From: an uncultured Faecalibacterium sp.
Lineage (GTDB): Bacteria > Bacillota > Clostridia > Oscillospirales > Ruminococcaceae
Assembly: GCA_944385995.1 (NCBI GenBank)
Contig: CALWZL010000005.1
Span: 35,447-99,446, forward strand
Reading direction: 5' to 3'
Length of the DNA stretch: 64,000 bases
The position numbers and the translations under genes are program-made. Shown here in pieces: positions 25,176 to 33,252 of this stretch. The stretch's first letter is position 1; each line of letters begins with the position of its first letter. Under the pieces are notes generated by a model. It saw nothing but the letters and a program-made list of their open reading frames with translations. It made no database searches and was not told the DNA's origin.

Positions 25176-25226
25176 GTGCGAGCTCTTCCTTACTGCACCA
25201 TTGTAACATATTTTGAGAGCTCGCAC
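25176..25226. promoter_or_regulatory. Inverted repeat upstream of flavodoxin/redox operon
   Basis: GTGCGAGCTCT (25176-25186) and AGAGCTCGCAC (25216-25226), perfect 11-bp arms separated by 29 bp, each with a GAGCTC palindrome. Either a two-site operator for the TetR protein or a leader hairpin. The -10/-35 of this operon could not be assigned with confidence. Confidence 0.65.
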
Positions 25227-25262
25227 AATGGAGACAAAGCAAACAAAAAAGGAGCGACAAAA

Positions 25263-26210
25263 ATGGCTTACAAAATCATGGGGATTACGGCGGGCCGCAA
25301 AAATGGCAACAGCGAGATTCTGCTGAAGGAAGCGCTGATGGCCTGCGAAGAGGCCGGGGCCGAAGTCACGATGATTAACCTGCGCGATTTTCACCTGATC
25401 GACTGCACCGGCTGCACTGCCTGCACCAAGGCGATGTCGACGGGCAAACACGCCGGCTGCGTCCTGGACGAAAAGGACGACAAGAAAAAGATCATGGATG
25501 TGATGCTGAACCAGGACGCGGTGATCTTCTCGGTTCCCACCTATGACCTGATGCCCGCTTCGGTGTACCTGACCTTTGCACACCGGAGCCTGAGCTACGA
25601 GACCTCCTTCCTGGAGACCATCGGCGCCATCGAGCACAAGGACCGGGTGGCGGGCCTGATTTCGGTAGGCGGTTCCACCCGTTCCTGGCAGTCGATGGCC
25701 CTGGAAGGGCTGCAGGCCACCATGTTCACCACCGATATGAAGGTGGTGGATATGCTGCTGGCCACCCGGGTGCCCGCACCCGGTCAGTGCCTGCTGGATG
25801 ACAAGCTGATGGCCCGGGCCCGGAAGCTGGGCGAGCACATCATGGAGGCCGTCCAGACCCCCGCCGACCAGCGCAAGTGGCTGGGCGAGGAGGATATGGG
25901 CTGGTGCCCCAACTGCCACAGCAATGCCCTGGTCCTGGGCGAAATGCAGTGGGACGGCTTGCACTATCCCGTTGAGTGCCAGGTCTGCGGTGCCGGCGGC
26001 ACCCTGGAAAAGACCGAGGACGGCAAGTGGAAATTTGTCATCCAGAAGGATGGTCTGCTGAAGGACCGCACCACCGTGGCGGGCCGGGCCAAGCACTTGG
26101 AAGAGATTGCCCAGACCCAGGGCGGTTTCTTCTCGGACCCCGTCAAGATCAAGCTGGTGCAGGAAAAGAAAGCCGTTTATGCCCAGAAGAAATTCAAGGG
26201 CATTGAATGA
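25263..26210 (+). CDS. Flavodoxin-fold FMN reductase with C-terminal zinc ribbon (second paralogue)
   Basis: 315 residues. Flavodoxin-like domain (IMGITAGRKNGNSEILLKEAL phosphate loop; IFSVPTYDLMPAS) with a Cys-rich turn CTGCTACTKAMSTGKHAGC, and a four-Cys ribbon WCPNCH ... CQVCG near residues 224-250. Paralogous to 4328-5290 over its whole length. ATG 25263 has AGGAG upstream; the frame runs further up without a ribosome site. As first gene of an operon with a PhlG-like hydrolase, it is a candidate ene-reductase or flavin donor acting on an aromatic substrate. I recall that flavone reductase of gut bacteria is an unusual FMN enzyme, but did not verify homology. Confidence 0.82.
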   Translation: MAYKIMGITAGRKNGNSEILLKEALMACEEAGAEVTMINLRDFHLIDCTGCTACTKAMSTGKHAGCVLDEKDDKKKIMDVMLNQDAVIFSVPTYDLMPASVYLTFAHRSLSYETSFLETIGAIEHKDRVAGLISVGGSTRSWQSMALEGLQATMFTTDMKVVDMLLATRVPAPGQCLLDDKLMARARKLGEHIMEAVQTPADQRKWLGEEDMGWCPNCHSNALVLGEMQWDGLHYPVECQVCGAGGTLEKTEDGKWKFVIQKDGLLKDRTTVAGRAKHLEEIAQTQGGFFSDPVKIKLVQEKKAVYAQKKFKGIE

Positions 26211-26238
26211 TAAACACTTTTAAGAAAGGAGTTTTTCC

Positions 26239-28359
26239 ATGAGCGTCGCCATTGAAATAGACGGCAAACGCCTGCAGGTGGAACCCGGCACCAGCGTGCT
26301 GGAAGCCGCATTGCAGAATGGCATCTACATTCCCCATCTGTGCCATCACCCCGACCTGCCGGACATCGGTTCCTGCCGGCTGTGCATCGTCGAAGTGGAA
26401 GGGGAGGAGGGCGTCCAGCCCGCCTGTAAGCTGACGGTAAAAGAGGGGATGAAGGTCACCACCGACAGCCCCCGAATTGCGCCTTTGCGCAAGCTGGCCA
26501 TGGAGCTTTTGCTGGCAGCCCACCCCGAGGACTGCTCCACCTGCCCCAAGTATGGCCGGTGCGAACTGCAAACCCTGATCCAGTACATGGGGGTGTCGGC
26601 TACCCGGATGCACACCCGGGTGAAAGGCTTTGCCCAGAACAACAAAAACCCCCTCTACATCCACGACATGAACCGGTGTGTCCTGTGCGGCCGGTGCGTC
26701 CGGGCCTGCAATGACTTGCGGGGCGTGGGGGTCCTCCAGTACAACAAGAAAGAGCTGGAAACCTGCGTGGGCACCCTCCACGAAATGCTGCTGAAGGACG
26801 CCGGCTGCCGGTTCTGCGGCGCCTGCGCCGAAGTCTGCCCCACCGGCACCATCCGGGATATCATCGAGTATTCTCCCATCGAGAAGAAGGACACCCTGAT
26901 TCCCTGCCAGGCCACCTGCCCGGTCCACACCGAGGTGCCCCGGTATGTCCGGTATGTGAAGGAAGGCAAATATGCCGAGGCCCTGGCCGTGGTCCACGAA
27001 AAACTGCCCTTCCCCGAGTGCCTGGGCCATGTCTGCGCCCATCCCTGTGAGAAAAAGTGCCGCCGCGGGGATGTGAACGACCCCGTTTCCATCCGCAATA
27101 TCAAGCGGTACGCCGCCGAGCACGGCAGCGACGAGCTGTGGAAGAAGAACAGCAAACACTTGCCCGCCACCGGCAAGAAGGTCTGCGTGGTGGGCGGCGG
27201 CCCCGCCGGCATGACCGCAGCCTACTACCTGGCCAAGCAGGGCCACGACGTGACCCTGAAAGAGGCGTTCCCCACCCTGGGCGGTCAGATGGCCTACGGC
27301 ATTCCGTCCTACCGTCTGCCCCGGGAGGTGGTGGCCAAAGAGGCCGGCTACCTGACCGACGCGGGGGTCCATGTGGAAACCAACTGCCGGGTCACCGACT
27401 TTGTGGGCCTGGCGAAGGAGTACGACGCCGTTCTGCTGGCCCTGGGCACTCATAAGGGAGTCCGGCTGCCCATGCAGGGCAACGACCTGCCCGGGGTGCT
27501 GGTCAACAGCGATTTCCTGTACAACGCCGCCACCGGTCAGGAGACCGGGATGGGCAAGCGGGTGATTGTGCTGGGCGGCGGCAACGTGGCCTTTGACTGT
27601 GCCCGCACCGCCAAGCGTCTGGGGGCCGAGGAAATCCACCTGGCCTGCCTGGAAGCCCGGGAGAAGATGCTGGCCGATGAGGAAGAGATCACCCAGGCCC
27701 AAGAGGAGGGAATCCAGATTCATCCCGCCCACACCTTCGAGGCCATTGTGGGCACCGACCACGCCGAAGGCGTCAAGTTCTGTCGGGTGAAGTCCTTCAC
27801 CTTTGACGAGAACCGCCGCGCCCACATCGAGAAGGAAGAGAATTCCGAATACGTCATCGGGGCGGATACGGTGATTTTCGCCACCGGCCAGCGGACCGAG
27901 ATCACCCCCGAAGCGGGCCTGGAGCTGGGCCGCGCCAATTCCATTGCCGTCAAGCCGGGCAGCCTCCAGACCAGCGTTCCCGGCATCTATGCCTGCGGCG
28001 ACGCCGTCTACGGCACCCGCACCGTGGTGGAGGCCGTGGGCGCAGGCCGTGCCGCCGCCAGTGAAATCGACATCGCCCTGGGCGGCGACGGGGACATCAG
28101 CGAAGTGCTGGCCCCGGTGGAGAAGCTGGACCCCTGGATCGGCAAGGTGGAAGGTTTTGGCGACAAGGCCCGGGCGGAGGAATGCTTCCTCTGCGCCAAG
28201 GACCGCAGCGATAGCTTCACCCCCATCAGCAAGGGCATTGCAGATGGAGAGATCTGCGGCGAGGCGGGCCGGTGCCTCCAGTGCGACCTGCGGTTCCAGA
28301 TCACCGGCCACCGGATTTGGAGCGACTACATTCACGAGGAAAAGGAGGGGGTACAATGA
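26239..28359 (+). CDS. NuoG-like iron-sulfur / GltD-like NAD(P)-binding redox subunit
   Basis: 706 residues. In order: [2Fe-2S] domain with Cys35, Cys46, Cys49, Cys63; the NuoG HxxxCxxCx5C motif (His95, Cys99, Cys102, Cys108); two [4Fe-4S] motifs (CVLCGRCVRACN and CRFCGACAEVC); then a GltD/NfnB-like half with its own Cys cluster (CQATCP...CGHVC region) and two dinucleotide sites, GGGPAGMTAAYYL and VLGGGNVAFDCAR. It should take electrons from NAD(P)H and pass them through iron-sulfur centres to the next gene's product. The stop overlaps the next start (ATGA at 28356-28359), so equimolar subunits of one complex are likely. Flavin-based electron bifurcation is possible but unproven. Confidence 0.88.
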   Translation: MSVAIEIDGKRLQVEPGTSVLEAALQNGIYIPHLCHHPDLPDIGSCRLCIVEVEGEEGVQPACKLTVKEGMKVTTDSPRIAPLRKLAMELLLAAHPEDCSTCPKYGRCELQTLIQYMGVSATRMHTRVKGFAQNNKNPLYIHDMNRCVLCGRCVRACNDLRGVGVLQYNKKELETCVGTLHEMLLKDAGCRFCGACAEVCPTGTIRDIIEYSPIEKKDTLIPCQATCPVHTEVPRYVRYVKEGKYAEALAVVHEKLPFPECLGHVCAHPCEKKCRRGDVNDPVSIRNIKRYAAEHGSDELWKKNSKHLPATGKKVCVVGGGPAGMTAAYYLAKQGHDVTLKEAFPTLGGQMAYGIPSYRLPREVVAKEAGYLTDAGVHVETNCRVTDFVGLAKEYDAVLLALGTHKGVRLPMQGNDLPGVLVNSDFLYNAATGQETGMGKRVIVLGGGNVAFDCARTAKRLGAEEIHLACLEAREKMLADEEEITQAQEEGIQIHPAHTFEAIVGTDHAEGVKFCRVKSFTFDENRRAHIEKEENSEYVIGADTVIFATGQRTEITPEAGLELGRANSIAVKPGSLQTSVPGIYACGDAVYGTRTVVEAVGAGRAAASEIDIALGGDGDISEVLAPVEKLDPWIGKVEGFGDKARAEECFLCAKDRSDSFTPISKGIADGEICGEAGRCLQCDLRFQITGHRIWSDYIHEEKEGVQ

Positions 28360-31091
28360 GCTTGCTGCAAAACAATACCGAGGCTTTGAACCGCCTGCGG
28401 AAGATCACCAAAGCGGAGCTGGAAGGCATGTTCGGCACGATGGCGCCGGTAAATGGCAAGGTGGTGGGTGCCCTTTACAACGCCGACACCGACGGGATGA
28501 AGAACATTCTTCTTCATGCCAACCCCGCCGGCCTGATGGCGGGCCTGAAAATCGCCGCTGTTCTGACCGGTGCATCCGGTGCGGAACTGGTGGTGCGGGA
28601 AGAGCTGGACCCCCAGGAACTGTTGGCAGATGCCGGCATGGTGGACCTGCCCCTCACCGTGACCCGGGCCGCTCTGGTGAACAAGATGCTTTACAAGCAG
28701 GACAAGCTGTTCTGCCTGGATGAGCTGGCCGCGATGGCCGACCGCCTGTTGGGCGGCCAGCCGGGTGTGCTGGTGTCGGTGGACGACGGCGTCCCCGCCG
28801 AGGAACCTGCTTCCCGTCCGGTGACCGAGCTGGTGGGGGAGTGCAAGGGGATTCTGGCAGGTCACAGCCTGTATCCTGCCGCCAAGCTGGCAGGGCTGAC
28901 GGTGGCAGACGTGACCGGCCGCAGCGGTGTGATCCATCGCCTGACCGAAACCAGCTGCCCGGTCCATGAAGCCCAGGCCCAGCTGCTGGCCCTGCGCCAG
29001 CAGAGCTGCGGCAAGTGCACCTTCTGCCGGGAGGGACTGTATCAGCTAAACGCCCTGATGGAGGACGCAGCCAACGGCCGGTCCAAGCCCGCCGATATGG
29101 ATTTGGCCAAAGAAATCGGCCAGGCCATGACCATTTCCTGCAATTGCACCCTGGGCGAAGAAGCTGCCCTGCCGGTGCTGACGGCATTGGACGGCTTTGA
29201 GTCGGAAGTGATGGCCCATGTCCGGCGCAAGGAATGCCCGGCGGGCGCATGCCTGGCTTTGACCCAGTTCTATGTAGACCCCAAGCGCTGCATGGGCAGC
29301 GGCGCCTGCGTGGATGCCTGCCCGGCCCACTGCATCGAAGGCGGCCCCGGCCTGGTGGCGGTGATCGACAGCTTTGACTGCACCCGCTGCGGCAAATGCC
29401 TGGAAGTCTGCGCCAGCGGCGCCATCCAGAAAACTTCCGGCCGCCTGCCCAAGCTCCCCACGGCCCCGGTCCCCGTCAAGGGCGCAAAGCCCGCCGCCGA
29501 GGCTGCACCCGACCAGCCGGCCCGTGCCCCTGTTAAGCGCAAGCGTCTGTTTGCCAATCTGTCCCAGCCCGCCGTCCAAGAATCCGCCCCCGCGGCCAAG
29601 ACCGAGGAGGCCAAACCTGTTGAGGTGAAGATCATGAAAACCATCGAAACCGATGTCGTCATCGTAGCCGGCGGTCCTGCCGGCCTGGCCGCCGCCGTCA
29701 CCGTGGGCGAGCACGGCCTGAAGTCCGTGATTTTGGAGAAGTCCAGCGCCACCGGCGGCGCCGCCAACATGGGCATGGGCCCCCTGGGCATCGACACCAA
29801 GATTCAGCGCGCCGCCTTCAACAACATCAGCGTGGAGCAGGCCCTCAAGATGCACATGGAATACACCCACTACCGTGTGGATGAAGACCTGGTGCAGACC
29901 TACTTCCACAAGAGTGCCGACACCATCGACTGGCTGCAGGAGATGGGCGTGGAGTTTGCCGGCGCCTTCCGTTACTTCAAGGAGTCGGAGGCCACCTGGC
30001 ACATTGTCAAGCCCGAGAACGGAGTGATCGGACCCCGTGCGGCCGGCGCCATGGTCAAGGTCCTGACCGAGCGTGCCCGGGAGCTGGGCTGCGAGATTCT
30101 CACCGAGACCCCCGCCACCTCCCTGATTGCCGAGAACGGCAAAGTCTGCGGCGCCGTGGCCGTGGATAAGGACGGCAACGGCATCGAAGTCCGGGGCAAA
30201 GCGGTCCTGGTGGCCACCGGTGGCTTTGGCAACAACCCCGAGATGATCGAGAAGGAGTTCGGCCTCCACATCGGCAAGGACTACTTCCCGTTCCGCATTC
30301 CCGGCATCACCGGCGACGGCCTGAAGATGATGTGGGCGGTGGGTGCCGAGAAGTTCGGCGCCAACATCGAGGCCATCTACCAGCTGCCCGACAACCTGAA
30401 CTGGTTCCTGCTGGATGCCGTGCTCCGCCAGCCCAACCTGATGATCAACCAGTTCGGCGACCGGTTCATGAACGAGGGCGACCTGGGCAACACCACCTAT
30501 GCGGGCAACGCCCTGGCCCTCCAGCCGGGCAACTACGGCTACTGCATCATGGATGAAGGCATCCTGAAGCAGTACAAGAAGAACGGCCCGGATATTGTGG
30601 ACATCGTCCACCCGGCAGAAGCCTTCCTGAACTTTGACGGCCAGGCCAAGCTGGCGGTGGAGCAGGGCTACGAGGCCTACTTTGAGGCTGAGACGGTGCC
30701 TGAGCTGGCCGAAAAGCTGGGCATCGACCCCGACAAGCTCCAGCAGACCCTGGACGAGTACAATGCCATGTGCCGCTGCGGCGTGGACAGCCAGTTCCAC
30801 AAGGAGCAGAAGTACCTGCACCCCATCACCGGCAAGGGCAAGTATCTGGTGGGCAAGTATTATCTGGGCGCCTACGGCACGGTGGGCGGCGTTCGCGTCA
30901 ACAAGTATTGCGAGGTCCTGAACAAGGATCACCTGCCCATCGAGGGCCTGTACAGCGCCGGTTCCGACGCCAACACCCTCTACGGCGACAGCTACAACTT
31001 CACCCTCCCCGGCAACTCGATGGGCTTTGCGGTGAACTCGGGCCGTATGGCCGGCGAGGCCATGGCCCAGTACATTGCCGACTGCCAGTAA
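28356..31091 (+). CDS. Fusion: NuoF remnant + 2[4Fe-4S] ferredoxin + fumarate-reductase-type flavoprotein
   Basis: 911 residues. Residues about 1-200 are a degenerate NuoF/SLBB-like region with no recognisable NADH/FMN loop. The NuoF [4Fe-4S] motif is intact (SCGKCTFCREG, Cys218/221/224, with Cys264). Residues 305-355 are a two-cluster ferredoxin (CMGSGACVDACP, CTRCGKCLEVC). A Pro/Ala/Lys linker (365-425) leads to an FAD_binding_2 flavoprotein (VVIVAGGPAGLAAAV at 433; RFMNEGD; TVGGVRVN; SMGFAVNSGRMAGE). This makes an electron wire from the partner subunit to an FAD active site. Fumarate itself is unlikely as substrate because the usual catalytic His/Arg pattern is not seen; an unsaturated aromatic acid or flavonoid intermediate is my inference. 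Confidence 0.87.
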   Translation: MSLLQNNTEALNRLRKITKAELEGMFGTMAPVNGKVVGALYNADTDGMKNILLHANPAGLMAGLKIAAVLTGASGAELVVREELDPQELLADAGMVDLPLTVTRAALVNKMLYKQDKLFCLDELAAMADRLLGGQPGVLVSVDDGVPAEEPASRPVTELVGECKGILAGHSLYPAAKLAGLTVADVTGRSGVIHRLTETSCPVHEAQAQLLALRQQSCGKCTFCREGLYQLNALMEDAANGRSKPADMDLAKEIGQAMTISCNCTLGEEAALPVLTALDGFESEVMAHVRRKECPAGACLALTQFYVDPKRCMGSGACVDACPAHCIEGGPGLVAVIDSFDCTRCGKCLEVCASGAIQKTSGRLPKLPTAPVPVKGAKPAAEAAPDQPARAPVKRKRLFANLSQPAVQESAPAAKTEEAKPVEVKIMKTIETDVVIVAGGPAGLAAAVTVGEHGLKSVILEKSSATGGAANMGMGPLGIDTKIQRAAFNNISVEQALKMHMEYTHYRVDEDLVQTYFHKSADTIDWLQEMGVEFAGAFRYFKESEATWHIVKPENGVIGPRAAGAMVKVLTERARELGCEILTETPATSLIAENGKVCGAVAVDKDGNGIEVRGKAVLVATGGFGNNPEMIEKEFGLHIGKDYFPFRIPGITGDGLKMMWAVGAEKFGANIEAIYQLPDNLNWFLLDAVLRQPNLMINQFGDRFMNEGDLGNTTYAGNALALQPGNYGYCIMDEGILKQYKKNGPDIVDIVHPAEAFLNFDGQAKLAVEQGYEAYFEAETVPELAEKLGIDPDKLQQTLDEYNAMCRCGVDSQFHKEQKYLHPITGKGKYLVGKYYLGAYGTVGGVRVNKYCEVLNKDHLPIEGLYSAGSDANTLYGDSYNFTLPGNSMGFAVNSGRMAGEAMAQYIADCQ

Positions 31092-31107
31092 CGGAGGCGG
31101 TCTGGGA

Positions 31108-31638
31108 ATGAGCAAACGAGCTGAAACCTGGACCCTGGCCCTCTGCATCGCCCTGCTGCCGCCCATCTGGGCGGTGCTGGCGCCCTATGTTGGGGTGACC
31201 ACCGGGGCGGTGGCCCTGATCTGTGCCGGTCTGTGCGCCGCCAACGGGGACAAGGCCGCCGACGCGCCCCGGGTCTCCATCGGCTTTCTGCTGGGGGATT
31301 TCTGGGCCTGGCTGGCCCTCTGGATCATGGACCGGATGCCCTGGAACCCGGACGCCGAATTGTTCGGCACCCTGTTTGTGCTGGGCGGTCTGGCGGTGCT
31401 GGTGTCGTCTTTGGCGCCGCGGCTGATTTTCTGCCCGGCCTGGCTCTGCGGCTGGGCCATTGGGCTGACGATTTTGTCCCCGGTGGGGCTGGCCAATCTC
31501 GGCAGCTTGCCGGTCCAGATCGGCGCGGCCATGCTGGCCGGAGTCTGGTATGTAGGCGTATTTCTGAATATTGTGCGGGGCCGGATGCTGCGCTGGTGCA
31601 CAGACCGGGATGCCCGCCGGAAGGAGGATTCCCAATGA
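31108..31638 (+). CDS. Membrane protein of unknown function (DUF1097-like)
   Basis: 176 residues, five or six hydrophobic segments, short basic C-terminus. The arrangement of paired helices with GFLLGDFWAWLALWIMD recalls DUF1097 proteins; not certain. ATG 31108 follows GGAGGCGG at 31093-31100. Its stop overlaps the start of the hydrolase gene (31635-31638). In this operon it might move the substrate or a product across the membrane; there is no direct evidence. Confidence 0.75.
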   Translation: MSKRAETWTLALCIALLPPIWAVLAPYVGVTTGAVALICAGLCAANGDKAADAPRVSIGFLLGDFWAWLALWIMDRMPWNPDAELFGTLFVLGGLAVLVSSLAPRLIFCPAWLCGWAIGLTILSPVGLANLGSLPVQIGAAMLAGVWYVGVFLNIVRGRMLRWCTDRDARRKEDSQ

Positions 31639-32426
31639 AAAAAGTAGGCGTCAGCCGGGAGGAAAAAGAACTCCCTTACTACAAGTATTTCACCAAGCCC
31701 CTGGCCGAAGTGCCGGCCGAAAAGCTGGCGGTTCTGGCCGGCGGTCCCAGCCCGGTCCGGGCGGTGCCCTTTGAGGAACGGAACTTGTTCCTGAAAGGGG
31801 AGGACAAGGCCTATTGCCAGATGGGCTATGGCGTGGCCGAGGACGGCACCGCCTTTGTCTGCAACGAGACCTATATGCCCGGCGTCACCGGCGAAATGAT
31901 GGACTGGTGGTTCCCCTGGCACAGCGTGGGCTCCGACCTGCGGTATAAGATTTGGGACCCCGAAGACCACTACTTCGCCCGGGCCGACCGGGCAGACTAC
32001 GTCTGCGACCCCTCGGTTCCCATGAACCAGAAGACCTGGGGCGTCAACCACTACATCATCGAGGATGTGGGCCCCGGCCCCGCGTTTTTGAAGCTCTGCT
32101 TCAAGAGCCCGGCGGACTTCGGCTATGACGAGGACGCGGTGGGCACCGATGTCTGTCAGTCTCTGGTCTGCGCCATCGGGGAGGGGGGCTGCCCCGCCGC
32201 CATGACCCACAAATGGTACCCCTATCGGGACGGCATCCTGTTTGTCTCCCGGTTCTGGATCGGCTATGCGCTGGTGGATGGGCAGTTCCAAAAGATCCTC
32301 CCCGAGGGCGCCCGGGTGCCGGACATGGTGCCCAAGGGTCTGTTTGCCCACAACATCAAGGAATTCACCAATCTGGCCTCCATCCTGCCCAGCCTGTGGC
32401 AGGAGATGGGCAAGCTGCCTCTGTAA
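31635..32426 (+). CDS. PhlG/phloretin-hydrolase-like C-C hydrolase
   Basis: 263 residues of the DAPG hydrolase family. The four zinc ligands of PhlG (His, Glu 31 residues on, then His-x3-Glu) have clear counterparts: His112 (DPEDHYF), Glu143 (YIIEDVG), His239 and Glu243 (AHNIKEF). WWFPWHSVG, RYKIWDP and HKWYPYRDG are further family features. In gut bacteria the related phloretin hydrolase splits dihydrochalcones into phloroglucinol and an aryl-propionate. ATG 31635 overlaps the previous stop, with AAGGAGG at 31620-31626. The operon thus looks like a polyphenol pathway ending in C-C cleavage. Family strong, substrate inferred. Confidence 0.87.
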   Translation: MKKVGVSREEKELPYYKYFTKPLAEVPAEKLAVLAGGPSPVRAVPFEERNLFLKGEDKAYCQMGYGVAEDGTAFVCNETYMPGVTGEMMDWWFPWHSVGSDLRYKIWDPEDHYFARADRADYVCDPSVPMNQKTWGVNHYIIEDVGPGPAFLKLCFKSPADFGYDEDAVGTDVCQSLVCAIGEGGCPAAMTHKWYPYRDGILFVSRFWIGYALVDGQFQKILPEGARVPDMVPKGLFAHNIKEFTNLASILPSLWQEMGKLPL

Positions 32427-32473
32427 CTTGCCGCGCCAGCAGGGCGCACAACAATATAAGATAAGGTAAATGA

Positions 32474-32517
32474 AAAACCTCCCTTTGCAGACGACCAGTC
32501 CTGCAAGGGGAGGTTTT
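32474..32517. terminator. Bidirectional terminator
   Basis: AAAACCTCCCTTTGCAG (32474-32490) pairs with CTGCAAGGGGAGGTTTT (32501-32517). Ends the redox/hydrolase operon (+) and the Crp-type gene (-). Confidence 0.88.
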
Positions 32518-32530
32518 GGCGTTTCAAACG

Positions 32531-33157
32531 TTATGGCTGGAGCAACCGATAACGGCCTTTGCCGATTTTTTCAATCCGGTTTTCACGACAGAGCTTGCTG
32601 AGGACACGCTGCAATTGCCGGCGGCTGCACCGAAGCTGCAAAAGGGCATTTTCGATGCCGTGCAATTCACCGTCAGGGCAGGCGGTGCCCATATAGAGGA
32701 GAACCCGTTCCTCAATGGTGGATGCGGTGATGTTCATGGCCGAGAACACCTTGAGCTTGGCCGCATAGGAGTGCAGCAAGGTGTGAAGAAAGCGGATATC
32801 CCGGTCCAGCTGGGGGCGATAGAGCGATACAGGCAGAGCAAGACAGATGACCTGTGTGCTGGCCTGGGCATAAAAGGAGGAACGCCCTTCTTCCACAAAT
32901 TCAAGGTCCCCAATGAGTGCCGGCTGTTTGAGCTGATCCACGGGCAGGAGACTGCCGTTTTCATGGATGCCATAGATCCGAATGACGCCCTGAACGATGA
33001 AAAGCAGCCAATCCAGCCGTCGCCCGGGCATGGTGAGATATTCACCTTTTTCATAGCAAAAAGCCTGAAAGGCAAGGCCCGGTGTATCAAATTGGTCGGA
33101 TATGCCGCTGGCCGTCAGCCAGGACTGGACTTGGGTTTGATCGGTGATCTTTTCCAT
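32531..33157 (-). CDS. Crp/Fnr-family transcriptional regulator
   Basis: 208 residues. N-terminal cyclic-nucleotide-binding-like beta-roll (EKGEYLTMPGRRLDWLLFIVQGVIRIY), long helix, and C-terminal winged helix with the recognition helix in LRCSRRQLQRVLSKLCRENRI. No Fnr-type Cys cluster at the N-terminus. Start ATG 33157 with AAGGATG upstream; a longer frame exists but covers the divergent promoter. It is divergent from the MATE gene, and a perfect 16-bp palindrome (33184-33199) lies between them. Confidence 0.9.
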   Translation of the reverse strand: MEKITDQTQVQSWLTASGISDQFDTPGLAFQAFCYEKGEYLTMPGRRLDWLLFIVQGVIRIYGIHENGSLLPVDQLKQPALIGDLEFVEEGRSSFYAQASTQVICLALPVSLYRPQLDRDIRFLHTLLHSYAAKLKVFSAMNITASTIEERVLLYMGTACPDGELHGIENALLQLRCSRRQLQRVLSKLCRENRIEKIGKGRYRLLQP

Positions 33158-33183
33158 GCAATCGTCATCCTTCCTGTGAGGAT

Positions 33184-33226
33184 TGTGCCATATGGCACAG
33201 AAATATTCCTGCTGCCATGCTATACT
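33184..33226 (+). promoter_or_regulatory. Crp-type site and class II promoter of MATE gene
   Basis: TGTGCCATATGGCACA (33184-33199) is a perfect palindrome. A -10 box TATACT is at 33221-33226 with no usable -35 (CAGAAA). With a start near 33233 the palindrome is centred at about -41.5, exactly the class II activator position. Confidence 0.75.
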
Positions 33227-33252
33227 GAGCCCGAAAAGGAGGAATCTATCCA

